A DNA stretch of 36,640 bases from Acidobacteriota bacterium (GCA_003223115.1 QHXW01000212.1:1-36640), one strand, 5' to 3'. Shown: positions 9,532 to 19,205, counted from the stretch's first letter. Program-made: numbers and translations. The notes: a model not told the origin generated them from the sequence alone.

Positions 9532-10254
9532 GTGACATTCGACCAGGTGAAGTTCGATGTTCGGTGCGAGTGGGGTCTTCAGGGGCTCAGACAGGCTGGG
9601 GCAATCTCAGACGTCATCGTCATTGTCGATGTTCTTTCGTTTACGACTGCGGTTGATATCGCCGCCGAGCGTGGCGGCGTGATCTTTCCTTACCCGCTCA
9701 AGGATGAGTCCGCAGCCGCCTACGCTGACTCGCTTAACGCGAAACTTGCTTCTCCCGACCGCAACAGGGGCTTCTCGTTGTCACCCGCATCACTGCGAAG
9801 TCTGCCGGCCGGATATCGACTGGTGTTGCCTTCACCGAACGGGGCCGCACTTTCTTTCGGCGTGGATCATCGGATTGTGTTTGCCGGTTGCCTTCGCAAC
9901 GCGACGGCCGTTGCCCGAGCCGCTGCTCATCTTGGCTCGACCGTCGCTGTGATTCCCGCCGGGGAACAATGGCCTACGGGTGAACTGCGGCCAAGTCTCG
10001 AAGATTGGGTTGGCGCAGGCGCAGTGATCGCCGCGCTCTCAGGAAAGCAGCGCTCACCAGAAGCTCAGCTCGCGGCCGCGGCATTTGCCCACTTCCGCGA
10101 CGGTCTCTCACAAGCGCTCCGGGAATCGGTTTCTGGGAAGGAACTGATCGAACGCGGCTTCGCGCTGGATGTCGACGTAGCTGCCGAACTGAACGTCAGC
10201 GAGAACATCCCTCGTCTCGTCGATCGGGCCTTTGTCAGAATGGGTCGAAGGTAG
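9532..10254 (+). CDS. comB: ComB-family 2-phosphosulfolactate phosphatase-like protein
   Basis: A 240-residue cytosolic protein of the ComB family. In coenzyme M synthesis the family removes phosphate from 2-phosphosulfolactate to give sulfolactate, with Mg2+. Family blocks are visible: IVDVLSFTTAVDIAAERGG near the N-terminus, LPSPNGAALS in the middle, GCLRNATAVARAA, and IPAGEQW with acidic residues after it. The start is GTG 9532 with GAAGG just upstream. Bacterial members often occur without the rest of the coenzyme M pathway, as here, so the true substrate is uncertain. It ends four bases before the stop of the convergent permease gene, leaving no room for a separate terminator. Confidence 0.85.
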   Translation: MTFDQVKFDVRCEWGLQGLRQAGAISDVIVIVDVLSFTTAVDIAAERGGVIFPYPLKDESAAAYADSLNAKLASPDRNRGFSLSPASLRSLPAGYRLVLPSPNGAALSFGVDHRIVFAGCLRNATAVARAAAHLGSTVAVIPAGEQWPTGELRPSLEDWVGAGAVIAALSGKQRSPEAQLAAAAFAHFRDGLSQALRESVSGKELIERGFALDVDVAAELNVSENIPRLVDRAFVRMGRR

Positions 10255-10258
10255 GGCC

Positions 10259-12556
10259 TTACTCGGTGCGTAGAGCCTCGGCAGGGTCGATGCGCGACGC
10301 CCGCTGCGCCGGGGCCCACGCTGCCAGGACCGCTACTGCAAAGATCAACACAGCCGCCACGCTCAGCACCACCGGATCGACCGCGCTGACCTCCACCAAC
10401 TGTGTCGCCATCACTTTGCGCAGCGCAATCGCGCCCGCCAGCCCGCCCGCTATTCCGCAGGCCGCGGCAAAGGTTGCGCGGCCGAGTACCAGTCTGAGCA
10501 CGTTCAAACGCCCAGCCCCCAGAGCCACACGAATTCCGATCTCACCGGTCCGTGAGGCTACCCAATAGCGCATGACGCCATACACTCCAGCGGCGGCGAG
10601 CGCCAGACCGATGGCCGCAAAGATGCCTAGGAGTGTCGTCGTGAAGCGTTCCCCCGAAACATAATCGAGGACTGCGGCGTCGAGCCTGGCGACGATGCGA
10701 AACTCGGGCGCAGTGGCATCGATGGCGTGCAACTCGCGGCGAACTGACGGCGCAAGCGACAACGGATCGGCAACCGACGCGCGGACCATGAGCAGGGCGC
10801 TAATAGATGGAGTCTGTGCGAACGGACGATAAGCGGTGGGCTGCCACTGGGCGGCGACCGGATTCCTGACGTCGCCCACTACGCCGATGACCGTTGTCCA
10901 GATGCTATCCGGACGATCGGAGTTCAGCCGCACGCGTTGTCCGATGCATTCGTCCTGGCCCCAGTAACGGCGAGCCACGATTTCGCTAAGGACGGCGACC
11001 GGCGGCCTCGATGCTGTATCGGCGGCGGTGAACCAACGGCCCTGGAGTAGAGGAAGCCGGATGGCATCGAGATACGCGGGGTTGGCGGCATAAACTTCGG
11101 CGAGGGCTTCGACTTGGGGCTTGCCGAAGATTTCGAAGCGCGATCCACGGACGCGCGGTCCACCGAATGGAAAGGCCTGCGGAGCGACGATGCCGACGCT
11201 CACCACGCCTGGGATGCCGCCGATGCGGCGCTCGACTTCATTGTAGTGAGCGGCCTTCCGCTCCAGGCCGGGGTAACGGGCGGCGGGGAAATCGATCATG
11301 GCGCGCAGCACGCCTTCTGGCCGGAAGCCGAGGTAGCGGCTTTGCAACTGAATCAGGCTCTTGAAGGTGAGCCCGGCGCCGGAGAGGAGCGTCAGGGCAA
11401 GAGCGATTTCGACAATGACCAGGATTTGGCCGAACCGCTGGCGCTCGCGAGTGGAACCTCGGGCGGCATCGCGCAAGCGGGCCATGATATCGAAGCGCAG
11501 CGCGCTCAAGGCGGGCAGGAGACCAAACAACAACACTGTGACCAGACAGATGCCCACGGTGAAGGCAAGCACCCGTGCATCCAGGGCCAGCGCATCGGCG
11601 CCGGAAAGCCGGCGAGCAATGTTGACGGGGAGAATGTTCAGTATCACGTCGTGCAGGACGCGGGTGAGCAACAGTCCGAGCGCGGCTCCGGCGACTCCAA
11701 GCGGCAGGCTCTCACGGGCGAGTTGCAGGAACAGACGGGCACGCGTGGCGCCAATGGCGGTGCGGATGGCGAACTCGCGGCGGCGCGCCAGCCCTCGCAC
11801 CAATTGCAGGTTCGCGAGATTGGCGCAGGTGATGAGGAGCACGAACCCGGCGGTGGCCAGGAGCAGCACGAGGGGACGGGCATCGTTGCCTCGAAAGGCG
11901 AGGGAAAGCGAGGTGACCTGGGCGCGGCCACTTGGAACAAGCGCTGCGATCTCAGCCTGCGCCTGAGCGGCGGTGACGCCCGGATGCAGACGCGCGATGG
12001 TGTTCCCGCTGATGCGCAAGTCCGGGACAATGAGCTTGGCATCGCGAACCTGCAGGAAAAAATCGGCAGGCAGCACGCCGACGATGGAGTACAGTTCGCC
12101 GTCCAGGATCAAAGTTTGTCCGGCGATATCGGTGCGGGCGCCGAGGGTCTTCCAGTAGCCGTAACCGATCATCACCACGTGCGTGCCGAAATCGGCGCGG
12201 GTGAGCGCTCGGCCCAATACCGGTTGAATCTGGAGCAGTGGGATGAGGTCCGCTGTGACGCGGATACTGAAAGCCATGCGGACGCCATCGGCGCCGGTGA
12301 TGGCATAGTTCCACGCCAAAAAGGCCCCGGCAGATTCGATGGACCGGACATGGCGGACATCTTCGAGATGGGCTCGCCGCTCGGGGACGGAGATCTCGAC
12401 CAGTTGTTCGCTGTGTGGAAAAGGCAGCGGGCGCAGCTGCAGGGCATTGACCACAGTGAAAAGCGCGCTGTTAGCCCCCGTGCACAGGGCCAGCACCAGG
12501 ACGATGGCAGCCGCAAAGCCCGGCTGTTTTTGGAAGACTCGCAGGCTTTCTAGCAT
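10259..12556 (-). CDS. Permease-only MacB/FtsX-type ABC transporter protein (ADOP family), short form
   Basis: A 765-residue inner-membrane protein with the duplicated FtsX plan. A first membrane helix at about 13-35 (GFAAAIVLVLALCTGANSAL) is followed by a MacB-type periplasmic core domain. Three helices fall in the middle (LVLLLATAGFVLLITCANLA onward), then a second periplasmic domain, and the last three helices come before the C-terminus ending DPAEALRTE. There is no ATP-binding domain. Such orphan permeases are heavily expanded in Acidobacteria, and their cargo is unknown. It lacks the N-terminal soluble prefix present in the copy at 13674-16334 and has no PadR gene beside it. The frame is open throughout. 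It is convergent with comB. Confidence 0.9.
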   Translation of the reverse strand: MLESLRVFQKQPGFAAAIVLVLALCTGANSALFTVVNALQLRPLPFPHSEQLVEISVPERRAHLEDVRHVRSIESAGAFLAWNYAITGADGVRMAFSIRVTADLIPLLQIQPVLGRALTRADFGTHVVMIGYGYWKTLGARTDIAGQTLILDGELYSIVGVLPADFFLQVRDAKLIVPDLRISGNTIARLHPGVTAAQAQAEIAALVPSGRAQVTSLSLAFRGNDARPLVLLLATAGFVLLITCANLANLQLVRGLARRREFAIRTAIGATRARLFLQLARESLPLGVAGAALGLLLTRVLHDVILNILPVNIARRLSGADALALDARVLAFTVGICLVTVLLFGLLPALSALRFDIMARLRDAARGSTRERQRFGQILVIVEIALALTLLSGAGLTFKSLIQLQSRYLGFRPEGVLRAMIDFPAARYPGLERKAAHYNEVERRIGGIPGVVSVGIVAPQAFPFGGPRVRGSRFEIFGKPQVEALAEVYAANPAYLDAIRLPLLQGRWFTAADTASRPPVAVLSEIVARRYWGQDECIGQRVRLNSDRPDSIWTTVIGVVGDVRNPVAAQWQPTAYRPFAQTPSISALLMVRASVADPLSLAPSVRRELHAIDATAPEFRIVARLDAAVLDYVSGERFTTTLLGIFAAIGLALAAAGVYGVMRYWVASRTGEIGIRVALGAGRLNVLRLVLGRATFAAACGIAGGLAGAIALRKVMATQLVEVSAVDPVVLSVAAVLIFAVAVLAAWAPAQRASRIDPAEALRTE

Positions 12557-12624
12557 GACTTCAAGACGCCGGAAACACGAGCACCGTTAGATTAACATTC
12601 CCGGTTCAGGGGCCGGATGGTCTC

Positions 12625-13422
12625 TCAGTCGTCTGCAAAAGGATTCGTAGCGCCGCAGTGCGGGCATCGATAAATCCGTAAGGCCAGAAAACTAGAACGG
12701 ACCAGGCCTTGCTTGATCAAGTTACCGGAGGGACTTCCGGCGCCACACCGAATACAAACGTTGACCCAAGTCTCAATGTCGATTGCTTCGACTACGTTGC
12801 CGAAATAAAACCCCCAACCGTAGATGCTTGTATGTGTGTTTACAAGCCTGTCGAGCCGCCGGGACAGCCAGGCATACAGAAAAAGCGACCATTCATAACC
12901 GGAACCAAGCAACAGCAATCGTCGGGGCAGCGGATGGGGAGCATTGCGGCGGTTTAGAAACGAGAGGGACGAGCACAACACTCTCGTGGCTACGTGGGGC
13001 AGACCAGTAGCACGCTCAATGAGAGCGGCGGTTTTGTCTGCCGTGACAAATGCATTGACGTGCCCACCACCCCTCGCAAGCCATCGATAAAGTTTGTCGG
13101 TTAGGGCTGAAGCGTCAGGCACTGCTACGAACAGACAACCATTGGAACTGATGACCCGGCGGATTTCGCGCAGCACCGTGACAAGGTCATCGAAGTGTTC
13201 CAGGCTGTGATTCGATATGACAGCAGCAAAGGTCTGATCCGGAAAAGGCAGCAATGCAGCATCGCCTTGAACGAAAAGCGTACGTCCAACCCGATTGTTT
13301 GGTGATACCTGATCAAGCCTCACAACAGTCGCAGAAGTAGCGGTTTGCGGAAAACTGCCTTCGGCGGACCCAAGGTCAAGAACCAGAGTGCCTACAGGCA
13401 GACTTCTCAAAATCTCGTGCAT
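12625..13422 (-). CDS. Class I SAM methyltransferase with C-terminal zinc ribbon
   Basis: 265 residues. The SAM-binding motif VLDLGSAEGSFPQ is at about 14-26. A motif III/IV region with VISNHSLEHFDD at about 68-79 is typical of Methyltransf_11 enzymes. After a helical middle, the C-terminus carries two CxxC pairs, CIRCGAG and CPHCGA, which look like a zinc ribbon that could bind substrate or nucleic acid. The predicted place of action is cytosol. The gene precedes the short ADOP permease on the same strand with a 68-base gap and could be co-transcribed. The acceptor is unknown; neighbours do not point to sugar or lipid biosynthesis. Frame intact, start ATG 13422. Confidence 0.8.
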   Translation of the reverse strand: MHEILRSLPVGTLVLDLGSAEGSFPQTATSATVVRLDQVSPNNRVGRTLFVQGDAALLPFPDQTFAAVISNHSLEHFDDLVTVLREIRRVISSNGCLFVAVPDASALTDKLYRWLARGGGHVNAFVTADKTAALIERATGLPHVATRVLCSSLSFLNRRNAPHPLPRRLLLLGSGYEWSLFLYAWLSRRLDRLVNTHTSIYGWGFYFGNVVEAIDIETWVNVCIRCGAGSPSGNLIKQGLVRSSFLALRIYRCPHCGATNPFADD

Positions 13423-13673
13423 GGACGTTGCTCAGACGAGATAAACAGGACTCGAAATCTAACCGCCATAGTTCTTAGCAGGTGGATCTTCGCTTGGCAT
13501 CTCCCGGTACCCTTGGTCACGCGTGATTTCGAGAAGGCTGTCGTTCACCGCCAGACTCAGCGGGTCGGCGCCGTGATCGAGCAGATCGCTCGACGGGTGG
13601 GCAGCCCAGACGCTGCCAGCGCTTCCTGACCGCAGTGGGCAGCCCCTGGGTCACTCGCGTCGTGCTGCATGAA

Positions 13674-16334
13674 CTATTCTGCGCGAATCGTATCAGCCGG
13701 GTTGGCTCGGGAGGCGCGCCAGGCTGGACGCCAGCAACCGAGGAGCGCGGCGGCGGGAAGCAGCAGCAGGGCGAGAGAGTAACTCAGCGGATCATGCGCC
13801 GAAACGCCGTAAACCAGCGAGCCGAGCCAGGGTGCCATGACCAGCGAGGCGGCAGCGCCCAGCAGTACGCCGGCAGCAGCAAGCGCCAGGCCTTCCCGAA
13901 GAACGAGACGTAGCACATCGCGTCCCCCGGCTCCCAAGGCCGCGCGGATGCCCATTTCCGGCAGGCGCCGCGAGATCTGATAATTGAACACGCCGTAAAT
14001 CCCGGTGGCGGCGAGCAGCAGCGCCAGTGCTCCGAAGATTGCGGCCAGCACGGCGGTAAAGCCGGCGGGAGCGATGTCGCGCGCCACATACTCGGTCATG
14101 GGCCGGACTTTGGCCATGGCGAGATTCGGATCGCGCTGCCGTAGCATCTGGCGAATTGTGGGCGCGAGCGAGAGCGGTGGAACGCTGGTGCTGAGCACCC
14201 AGGTCAGCGGGCTGCGGGGGCTCTGCTCGAACGGCATGTAGAGTTGGCCGCGCACTTCCCGCGTGAGCGAATGATTGCGCATGTGCTCCACCACGCCCAC
14301 TACGGTGCTCGACACGGGCACGAATCCGCGCTCGGTGACGTGCTCTGCGTCAACCTTTTTGCCAATGGCGGATTGGCCGGGCCAGGTGGATCGCGCCAGC
14401 ATCTCATCGACAATCAGCACCTGCCGGCCGCCGGCCCGATCCTGCGGGGTGAAGTAGCGGCCCTCGACGAGACGCGCTCCCATGGCGGCAAGGTATCCCG
14501 GTGTAACCGAACGGTGGTCGGCAATCATAGTGGCGGCACGATTTTCAGAGACGCCCTCGGGACGATAGGGGCTGTACCAATTGGGAATTTCGTTGTCGAG
14601 CGGCAGATGAGAGACTGCGCCGACGCGCTCGACCCCGGGCAGGGCGGCCACTTGAGCTTCCCAATCGGCGATATTGCGGAACTGAACCGCGAGATTTGGA
14701 GCGCGGCCGAGGGCGAGTTGGAATGTCAGCCGATGATGCGCCTCGAACCCGGGGCGTACCTGTCCGATCCTTAATAACGTGCGCGCGGTCAACGCGGCGC
14801 CGGTCACAAGCACGAAACCGAGCATGATCTCGGCGACCACCAGGCCTGCGCCGGCGCGGCGGTAAAAGCGGCCGAGCCAGCTGCGGCCGCCTGCGCGCAG
14901 AGTTTCGACGAGGTCGAGTTGGAAGCATTCAATAGCAGGCGCCAGCCCGAAGAGCATGGCGGCAGCCAGGGAGGTTGCGGCAGCGAACGCCAGAACGGGC
15001 CAACTCAGGCCGGCGTCGGCGATGCGCGCGAAGCGCTCCGGGCGGATGGCCAGCAGGCCGCGGAACCCCGCCCAGGCTACGGCAATGCCGGCCACACCGC
15101 CCAGCACAGAGAGTACCGAGCCTTCGGCGAGCAACTGGCGCAGGACGCGGCTGCGCGAAGCGCCTAGTGCAAGGCGCAGCGCCATTTCCTTGCGGCGCTC
15201 GCTGGCGCGCGCCACCAGTAGGCTTGTGACATTGACGCAGCAGATCAACAGAATGAATGCCGCGCCCGCGAACAGCGCGGCCAGCGCGGGCTGAACTTCC
15301 CGGACGGCATCGGCTTGCATGCCGGCGAGGGTAAAGTGGAGATCTTCGCTCGCGTACTCGGTGTAGGCTCCGCCGATTTCCTTGGCAACGCGGTCGAGAT
15401 CGCGCTGCGCCTCCGACATGGAAACGCCGGGCTTGAGGCGCGCCACCAGGCGGATGTAGTACAGGGTGCGCTCTTCGTAGATGTAGTAGCCGAAAGAATC
15501 GAAGCCCTGCACATCCGCGGGCACGTTAGCGTCGGGCGCGAAGTGGAGCTGGAAATCCGCGGGTAGGACGCCGACCAGTGTGTTCGGCGTTGACTGCATG
15601 GGCAGCGTTTTGCCGATCAGCCTGTTGTCGCCTGCGAAGCGGCGGCGAAAAAAACCATCGGCGAGCATGATGGCGGGCCCGCCGTTTTCGTCCTTCGTGA
15701 AGGTGTGGCCGTGGGCTGCGCGCACGCCCAGCACGTCGAAGAAGTTGACCGTCACCTTGGCGAATTTGACCTGCTCAGGAGTATCGCCTGTAAACGTCCG
15801 CGTGATGGTCCAGATGCCGGCTATGCCTCCCAGCGAACGGTTCCGCAGTTCAATTTCACGGAGCATCGTACCGGAGACCGGTGCGCGCGGAGTGCCGGCT
15901 CCGCGGAAACCGGCCCAGATGAGAGCAAGTTGTTCGGGGTGGCTATAGGGCAGCGGGCGCATCAGGACCGCGTAGAACACGCTAAACACCGCGGTGTTAA
16001 CACCAATCCCGAGGGCCAGCGTGACCACCGCGATGAGCGCGAACGATGGACGCCGGCGCAGCCCACGGCAGGCATAGCGTACGTCCTGAAGGAAGATCTG
16101 GAGCGTAGACCCCCAAAGGCCGTCGCGTACCTTTTCTTTGATGTGTTCCAAGCCCTCAAACTCGATCCGGGCGGCGCGGCGCGCTTCCGGCAAGGACATG
16201 CCCCGGGCGACGAACTGATCGACGATCATTTCAAAGCTCGAACGAAGCTCTTTGTCCAGATCCTCTTCCAGACGGCGGCGGCGGACGAGCAATTCGTACA
16301 GGTGGCCGAGGCGGCGGAACATCTGTCTGAACAT
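13674..16334 (-). CDS. Permease-only MacB/FtsX-type ABC transporter protein (ADOP family), full length
   Basis: 886 residues, the usual size for acidobacterial orphan permeases. Residues 1-75 form a charged helical prefix (RRRRLEEDLDKELRSSFEMI) typical of this family. The first membrane helix is at about 98-120, then a MacB periplasmic domain and three helices around 360-500 (FAGAAFILLICCVNVTSLLV). A second periplasmic domain follows, with final helices around 770-880 ending NPADTIRAE. There is no ATPase domain, so it must either borrow one or act without ATP. The gene follows a PadR repressor by 12 bases, the standard PadR-ADOP operon. The frame is intact across an A7 run near 15645, which argues for good base quality in this part. 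Confidence 0.92.
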   Translation of the reverse strand: MFRQMFRRLGHLYELLVRRRRLEEDLDKELRSSFEMIVDQFVARGMSLPEARRAARIEFEGLEHIKEKVRDGLWGSTLQIFLQDVRYACRGLRRRPSFALIAVVTLALGIGVNTAVFSVFYAVLMRPLPYSHPEQLALIWAGFRGAGTPRAPVSGTMLREIELRNRSLGGIAGIWTITRTFTGDTPEQVKFAKVTVNFFDVLGVRAAHGHTFTKDENGGPAIMLADGFFRRRFAGDNRLIGKTLPMQSTPNTLVGVLPADFQLHFAPDANVPADVQGFDSFGYYIYEERTLYYIRLVARLKPGVSMSEAQRDLDRVAKEIGGAYTEYASEDLHFTLAGMQADAVREVQPALAALFAGAAFILLICCVNVTSLLVARASERRKEMALRLALGASRSRVLRQLLAEGSVLSVLGGVAGIAVAWAGFRGLLAIRPERFARIADAGLSWPVLAFAAATSLAAAMLFGLAPAIECFQLDLVETLRAGGRSWLGRFYRRAGAGLVVAEIMLGFVLVTGAALTARTLLRIGQVRPGFEAHHRLTFQLALGRAPNLAVQFRNIADWEAQVAALPGVERVGAVSHLPLDNEIPNWYSPYRPEGVSENRAATMIADHRSVTPGYLAAMGARLVEGRYFTPQDRAGGRQVLIVDEMLARSTWPGQSAIGKKVDAEHVTERGFVPVSSTVVGVVEHMRNHSLTREVRGQLYMPFEQSPRSPLTWVLSTSVPPLSLAPTIRQMLRQRDPNLAMAKVRPMTEYVARDIAPAGFTAVLAAIFGALALLLAATGIYGVFNYQISRRLPEMGIRAALGAGGRDVLRLVLREGLALAAAGVLLGAAASLVMAPWLGSLVYGVSAHDPLSYSLALLLLPAAALLGCWRPAWRASRANPADTIRAE

Positions 16335-16346
16335 GTTAATTAACTC

Positions 16347-16667
16347 CTATCCTTCCGATTCCAGCATCCAGTTCATGGCCGAAGTCATGCGATACCAATT
16401 GCGCTTCTCTTCGGCAAGCTGGGCGCGGCCGGAGCGCGTCAACTTGTAATAGCGGGCGCGCCGGTTGTTTTCCGAGGGCCCCCATACGCCTTCGATCCAG
16501 GCCTTCCGTTCCAGGCGGCGCAGTGCGGGAAAAAGCGATCCGGGTTTGACCACGAACGCACCGTTCGTGACCTGGTGGATGCGGGCCGCGACCCCCACGC
16601 CGTGCATGGGAGTGAGCTCCAGCGCGCGCAGGATAAGCAGATCCAAAGTGCCCTGCAGGATGTCCAT
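16347..16667 (-). CDS. PadR-family transcriptional repressor
   Basis: 106 residues from ATG 16667. This start gives MDILQGTLDLLILRALELTP, the standard PadR N-terminus; an upstream extension of ten residues is possible but unlikely. A winged helix follows (MHGVGVAARIHQVTNGAFVV, then PGSLFPALRRLERKAWI), with the beta-wing RRARYYKLTRSG and a short dimerisation helix. In Acidobacteria this PadR subtype lies immediately upstream of ADOP permeases and presumably represses the shared operon in response to an unknown ligand. The stop is 12 bases before the permease start. Upstream (16668-16690) there is AT-rich sequence with ATGT/ACAT-like half sites that could be its operator; this is inference. Confidence 0.92.
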   Translation of the reverse strand: MDILQGTLDLLILRALELTPMHGVGVAARIHQVTNGAFVVKPGSLFPALRRLERKAWIEGVWGPSENNRRARYYKLTRSGRAQLAEEKRNWYRMTSAMNWMLESEG

Positions 16668-16794
16668 AACTAATTGTAAGAATGTAACACAGGCCAATCC
16701 AGTTTCCTATAGGGTACCTTTAGGAGTGCGGCGGCGGTCTGATGAGGGGCAAGCTTAGGAGCCTGCCCCGTAAACCAGGTAACGAATGCCTGTT

Positions 16795-17388
16795 CTATCG
16801 TTCGGGCACGATCTTGATCGTCGTTACGTTGTGGTCGCGCGTCCTCCCGGCATAATAACCGGCAATCGCGGAGGCCGTCGAAATCCCGAGAAACGAAGAA
16901 ACCGCTGCCGCCTCTGCATTCGCGGTGTGGGCCACCAGGTCACCGCCGAGGATGAGCCCGCCCAGAGCCCCGACAATGACGCCGATGGTTCTGCCGCCGG
17001 CGCCGTGGAAGTCGTCGATCTGCAATGTGGACAGTGATGCTCGGGGTATCACATTCTGCCCCGTCGAATAACCCTTGCGGTCGGACGTTTTCTTGACGTT
17101 CAGCACCAATGCGTCCTCTCGAACCGCGACCACTGATCCCTGAATTTCCGTGCCGCCCGGCAGGACTGCTTTCACTTTGTGATTGACAATTACGGGCGCG
17201 AGCTCGCTCCATCTGAGCTCAATGCGATTTGACGCTGCCTGCGCCGCCGCTGGAACTGCCGCGGAGACGATGGTCATCAACAGGTGGGACGCAACGCGTG
17301 CCCACGAAATCCGGGTTCGCTCTCGAAGGCCGGAAATGAATTGCTTTGTGAATTGCATGCACAAAGCTTGGCGTACAAGCTCTGTCAT
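16795..17388 (-). CDS. Exported protein with glycine-zipper segment, function unknown
   Basis: 197 residues from ATG 17388; ATG 17358 (MQFTKQF) is an alternative start. A basic stretch and hydrophobic helix ending in AAAQAAS suggest a signal peptide cut near residue 52. The middle (VLPGGTEIQGSVVAVREDAL) resembles a small SH3/Sm-like beta barrel found in acidobacterial exported proteins. A Gly-rich hydrophobic stretch near 130-150 (IGVIVGALGGLILGG) looks like a glycine zipper, and SAIAGYYAGR near the end is similar. Probably periplasmic or membrane-associated. It lies between the PadR operon and the TPR regulator on the same strand, 44 bases downstream of nothing obvious. No biochemical role can be assigned. 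Confidence 0.65.
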   Translation of the reverse strand: MTELVRQALCMQFTKQFISGLRERTRISWARVASHLLMTIVSAAVPAAAQAASNRIELRWSELAPVIVNHKVKAVLPGGTEIQGSVVAVREDALVLNVKKTSDRKGYSTGQNVIPRASLSTLQIDDFHGAGGRTIGVIVGALGGLILGGDLVAHTANAEAAAVSSFLGISTASAIAGYYAGRTRDHNVTTIKIVPER

Positions 17389-17432
17389 AGATAGGTTCGA
17401 GAGGTTAATTAACGGTTAAGCGAGGAACCTGT

Positions 17433-19205
17433 TCAGCCCGCGGTCGTCGAGCGCGCCACGCTGCTAAGGCCCAACTTCTTTAAGAGCGCGCGGAACTGCT
17501 TATGCGAGCGTATGGAATCGAATCGCCGGTCCACACCCAGCCAAACCAGCCACGTATCATGCGCCTCGCAGGCTTTATCCAGCCAATCGAATGCGGCATC
17601 GGTTTCAGCCAATGCGACATGAATGGCGGCGATCAGCACCGGCGAAAAATACCTCTCCCGCGACTTGCTCATCAGCGCTTCCAGTTTCCGGCGCGCTTTG
17701 TCGCGTCTACCGATCAGCGCGTGACCGTAACTGTACTTGATGGCGTCATTGGCGCTGTCTTGCGACAGCGCTCCAGCCTTTCGGAATTGCGCAAAGGCTT
17801 TCAGCAGCATGGAGGCATTCAAATAACTCACACCAAGCCACCAACGCGCCAGAAAGAAATTAGGGTCTATTTCCAACGCTTTTTTGAAATAGTCAATGGC
17901 CTCGTTGTACTCGCCCAGCACAAAGTGCGCCAGAGCTAACGAGCTGTTGACGGAAGGCGAGAGGGGATCGAGCTCGCACGCCTGTTGCGCGGCTTCGAGC
18001 GCTTCCTGAAGTCTGCCCTGTGGTATCAGACAGGCCACGCTGTAGCACTGGTAAGCGGGCGCGCCGTCAGGGTCCAGTTCCATGGCGCGCGCAAATTCCG
18101 TTTCCGAACCAGCCCAGTCCCAGTCGTGAATTGCGAGTACGCCACCCAGCGCCACGTGCGCCTCGGCCAGCGAATCATCGAGTTGCAGCGCTCTGGCGGC
18201 GGCAGCCCGAGCCTTGGGCATCAACTCGCTCGGCGGCTCGGTTCCACAACACGCTAATTGAAAGCAGGCGACGGCATGAGCGGCCCAGGCCGCGGCCATG
18301 TTCTCGTCCAGTTGGATGGCGGTCTCGAAGAAGTGAATGCTCTTGCGAAACCCTGCCTCGCTCCACTTATTCAGATAGAAACGGCCCTTGAGATAGGCGT
18401 GGTATGCGTCCAGGCTCTTGGTGGGGCGGCCCGCCGAGCGGTCCACCATAGTGCTCAACGTCGTTACGATCGCAGCCGCAATTTCTTCCTGAACAGCGAA
18501 CAGATCCCGCATTTCGATGCGATAGGTGCGCGACCATGTGTGAAATCCGCTGGCCACATCGATGAGCTGTGCCGTAATTCGCAGGTGGTCGCCTGATTTT
18601 CTGACGCTTCCCTCCAACACCATTCGAGCGTTCAACTGCGCGCCGATCTTGCGCACATCTTCAGCTTTACCTTTGAACTGGAACACGGAGGTCCGCGCCA
18701 CGACCCGCATTCCTTTGACGTTAGTCAGCGCGCTGATCAGCTCTTCGGTAAGCCCATCGCTGAAGTACTCATTTTCCAGATCCGAACTCAGATTGAGGAA
18801 CGGCAGGACAGCGATCGAAGCCTGCTCCGCACCGTTAAGACCCGGTTCAACGTTGAACCGGTCGCGTACCACTGGCGCATATCCGCCCTTGGTGTACTCG
18901 ATGATGACGGGATCGTCGCTGCCTTCCTTCGCGTAATAATCCTTGAGACGCGAGCGCAGCGTGATAGCCTGCACCCGCACGATGGCATCGATGCGGGGGT
19001 CGAAGGAATCTTTGCGCCCAAACACTTCGACGCCGATGGGGTATTCTTTCAACTGCTCAGCATGACCCGCCATGGTCTGCTCAACGGTGTAGCGAAGAAA
19101 GCGCGAAAGCCGCTCGGAGTGGACGAAACGTGCGCTGGCCAGAATCCGGTCCAACTGCACGCGGACAGCGTCCGTAGATACCCGGCTTGTGGGAGGCGTG
19201 GTCAC
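17433..19205 (-). CDS. TolB/FlgO-like and TPR protein with N-terminal regulatory-type domain
   Basis: 590 residues. Residues 10-112 form a conserved module (RVQLDRILASARFVHSERL, IGVEVFGRKDSFDPRIDAIV, VIIEYTKGGYAP) seen at the front of many acidobacterial TPR proteins and probably DNA- or protein-binding. Residues 128-245 are a TolB/FlgO-like domain (SIAVLPFLNLSSDLENEYF, DGLTEELISALTNVKGMRVV, VLEGSVRKSGDHLRITAQLI), usually found next to adenylate-cyclase or CadC-like regulators. Residues 265-575 are TPR repeats (e.g. EYNEAIDYFKKALEIDPNFF). There is no signal peptide. It is divergent from the signal-peptidase-like gene, with a 113-base shared promoter region. Likely a regulatory scaffold; the signal is unknown. 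Frame intact. Confidence 0.8.
   Translation of the reverse strand: MTTPPTSRVSTDAVRVQLDRILASARFVHSERLSRFLRYTVEQTMAGHAEQLKEYPIGVEVFGRKDSFDPRIDAIVRVQAITLRSRLKDYYAKEGSDDPVIIEYTKGGYAPVVRDRFNVEPGLNGAEQASIAVLPFLNLSSDLENEYFSDGLTEELISALTNVKGMRVVARTSVFQFKGKAEDVRKIGAQLNARMVLEGSVRKSGDHLRITAQLIDVASGFHTWSRTYRIEMRDLFAVQEEIAAAIVTTLSTMVDRSAGRPTKSLDAYHAYLKGRFYLNKWSEAGFRKSIHFFETAIQLDENMAAAWAAHAVACFQLACCGTEPPSELMPKARAAAARALQLDDSLAEAHVALGGVLAIHDWDWAGSETEFARAMELDPDGAPAYQCYSVACLIPQGRLQEALEAAQQACELDPLSPSVNSSLALAHFVLGEYNEAIDYFKKALEIDPNFFLARWWLGVSYLNASMLLKAFAQFRKAGALSQDSANDAIKYSYGHALIGRRDKARRKLEALMSKSRERYFSPVLIAAIHVALAETDAAFDWLDKACEAHDTWLVWLGVDRRFDSIRSHKQFRALLKKLGLSSVARSTTAG

Noticed and set aside
11114-12553. 479-codon plus-strand frame opposite the short permease
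   Set aside because: Composition rich in Gly/Gln/Glu/Asp without hydrophobic core, antisense to a clear FtsX-type protein.
13423-13673. Small plus-strand coding region between methyltransferase and permease
   Set aside because: No ribosome site and no recognisable sequence; the gap is short and on the opposite strand to both neighbours.
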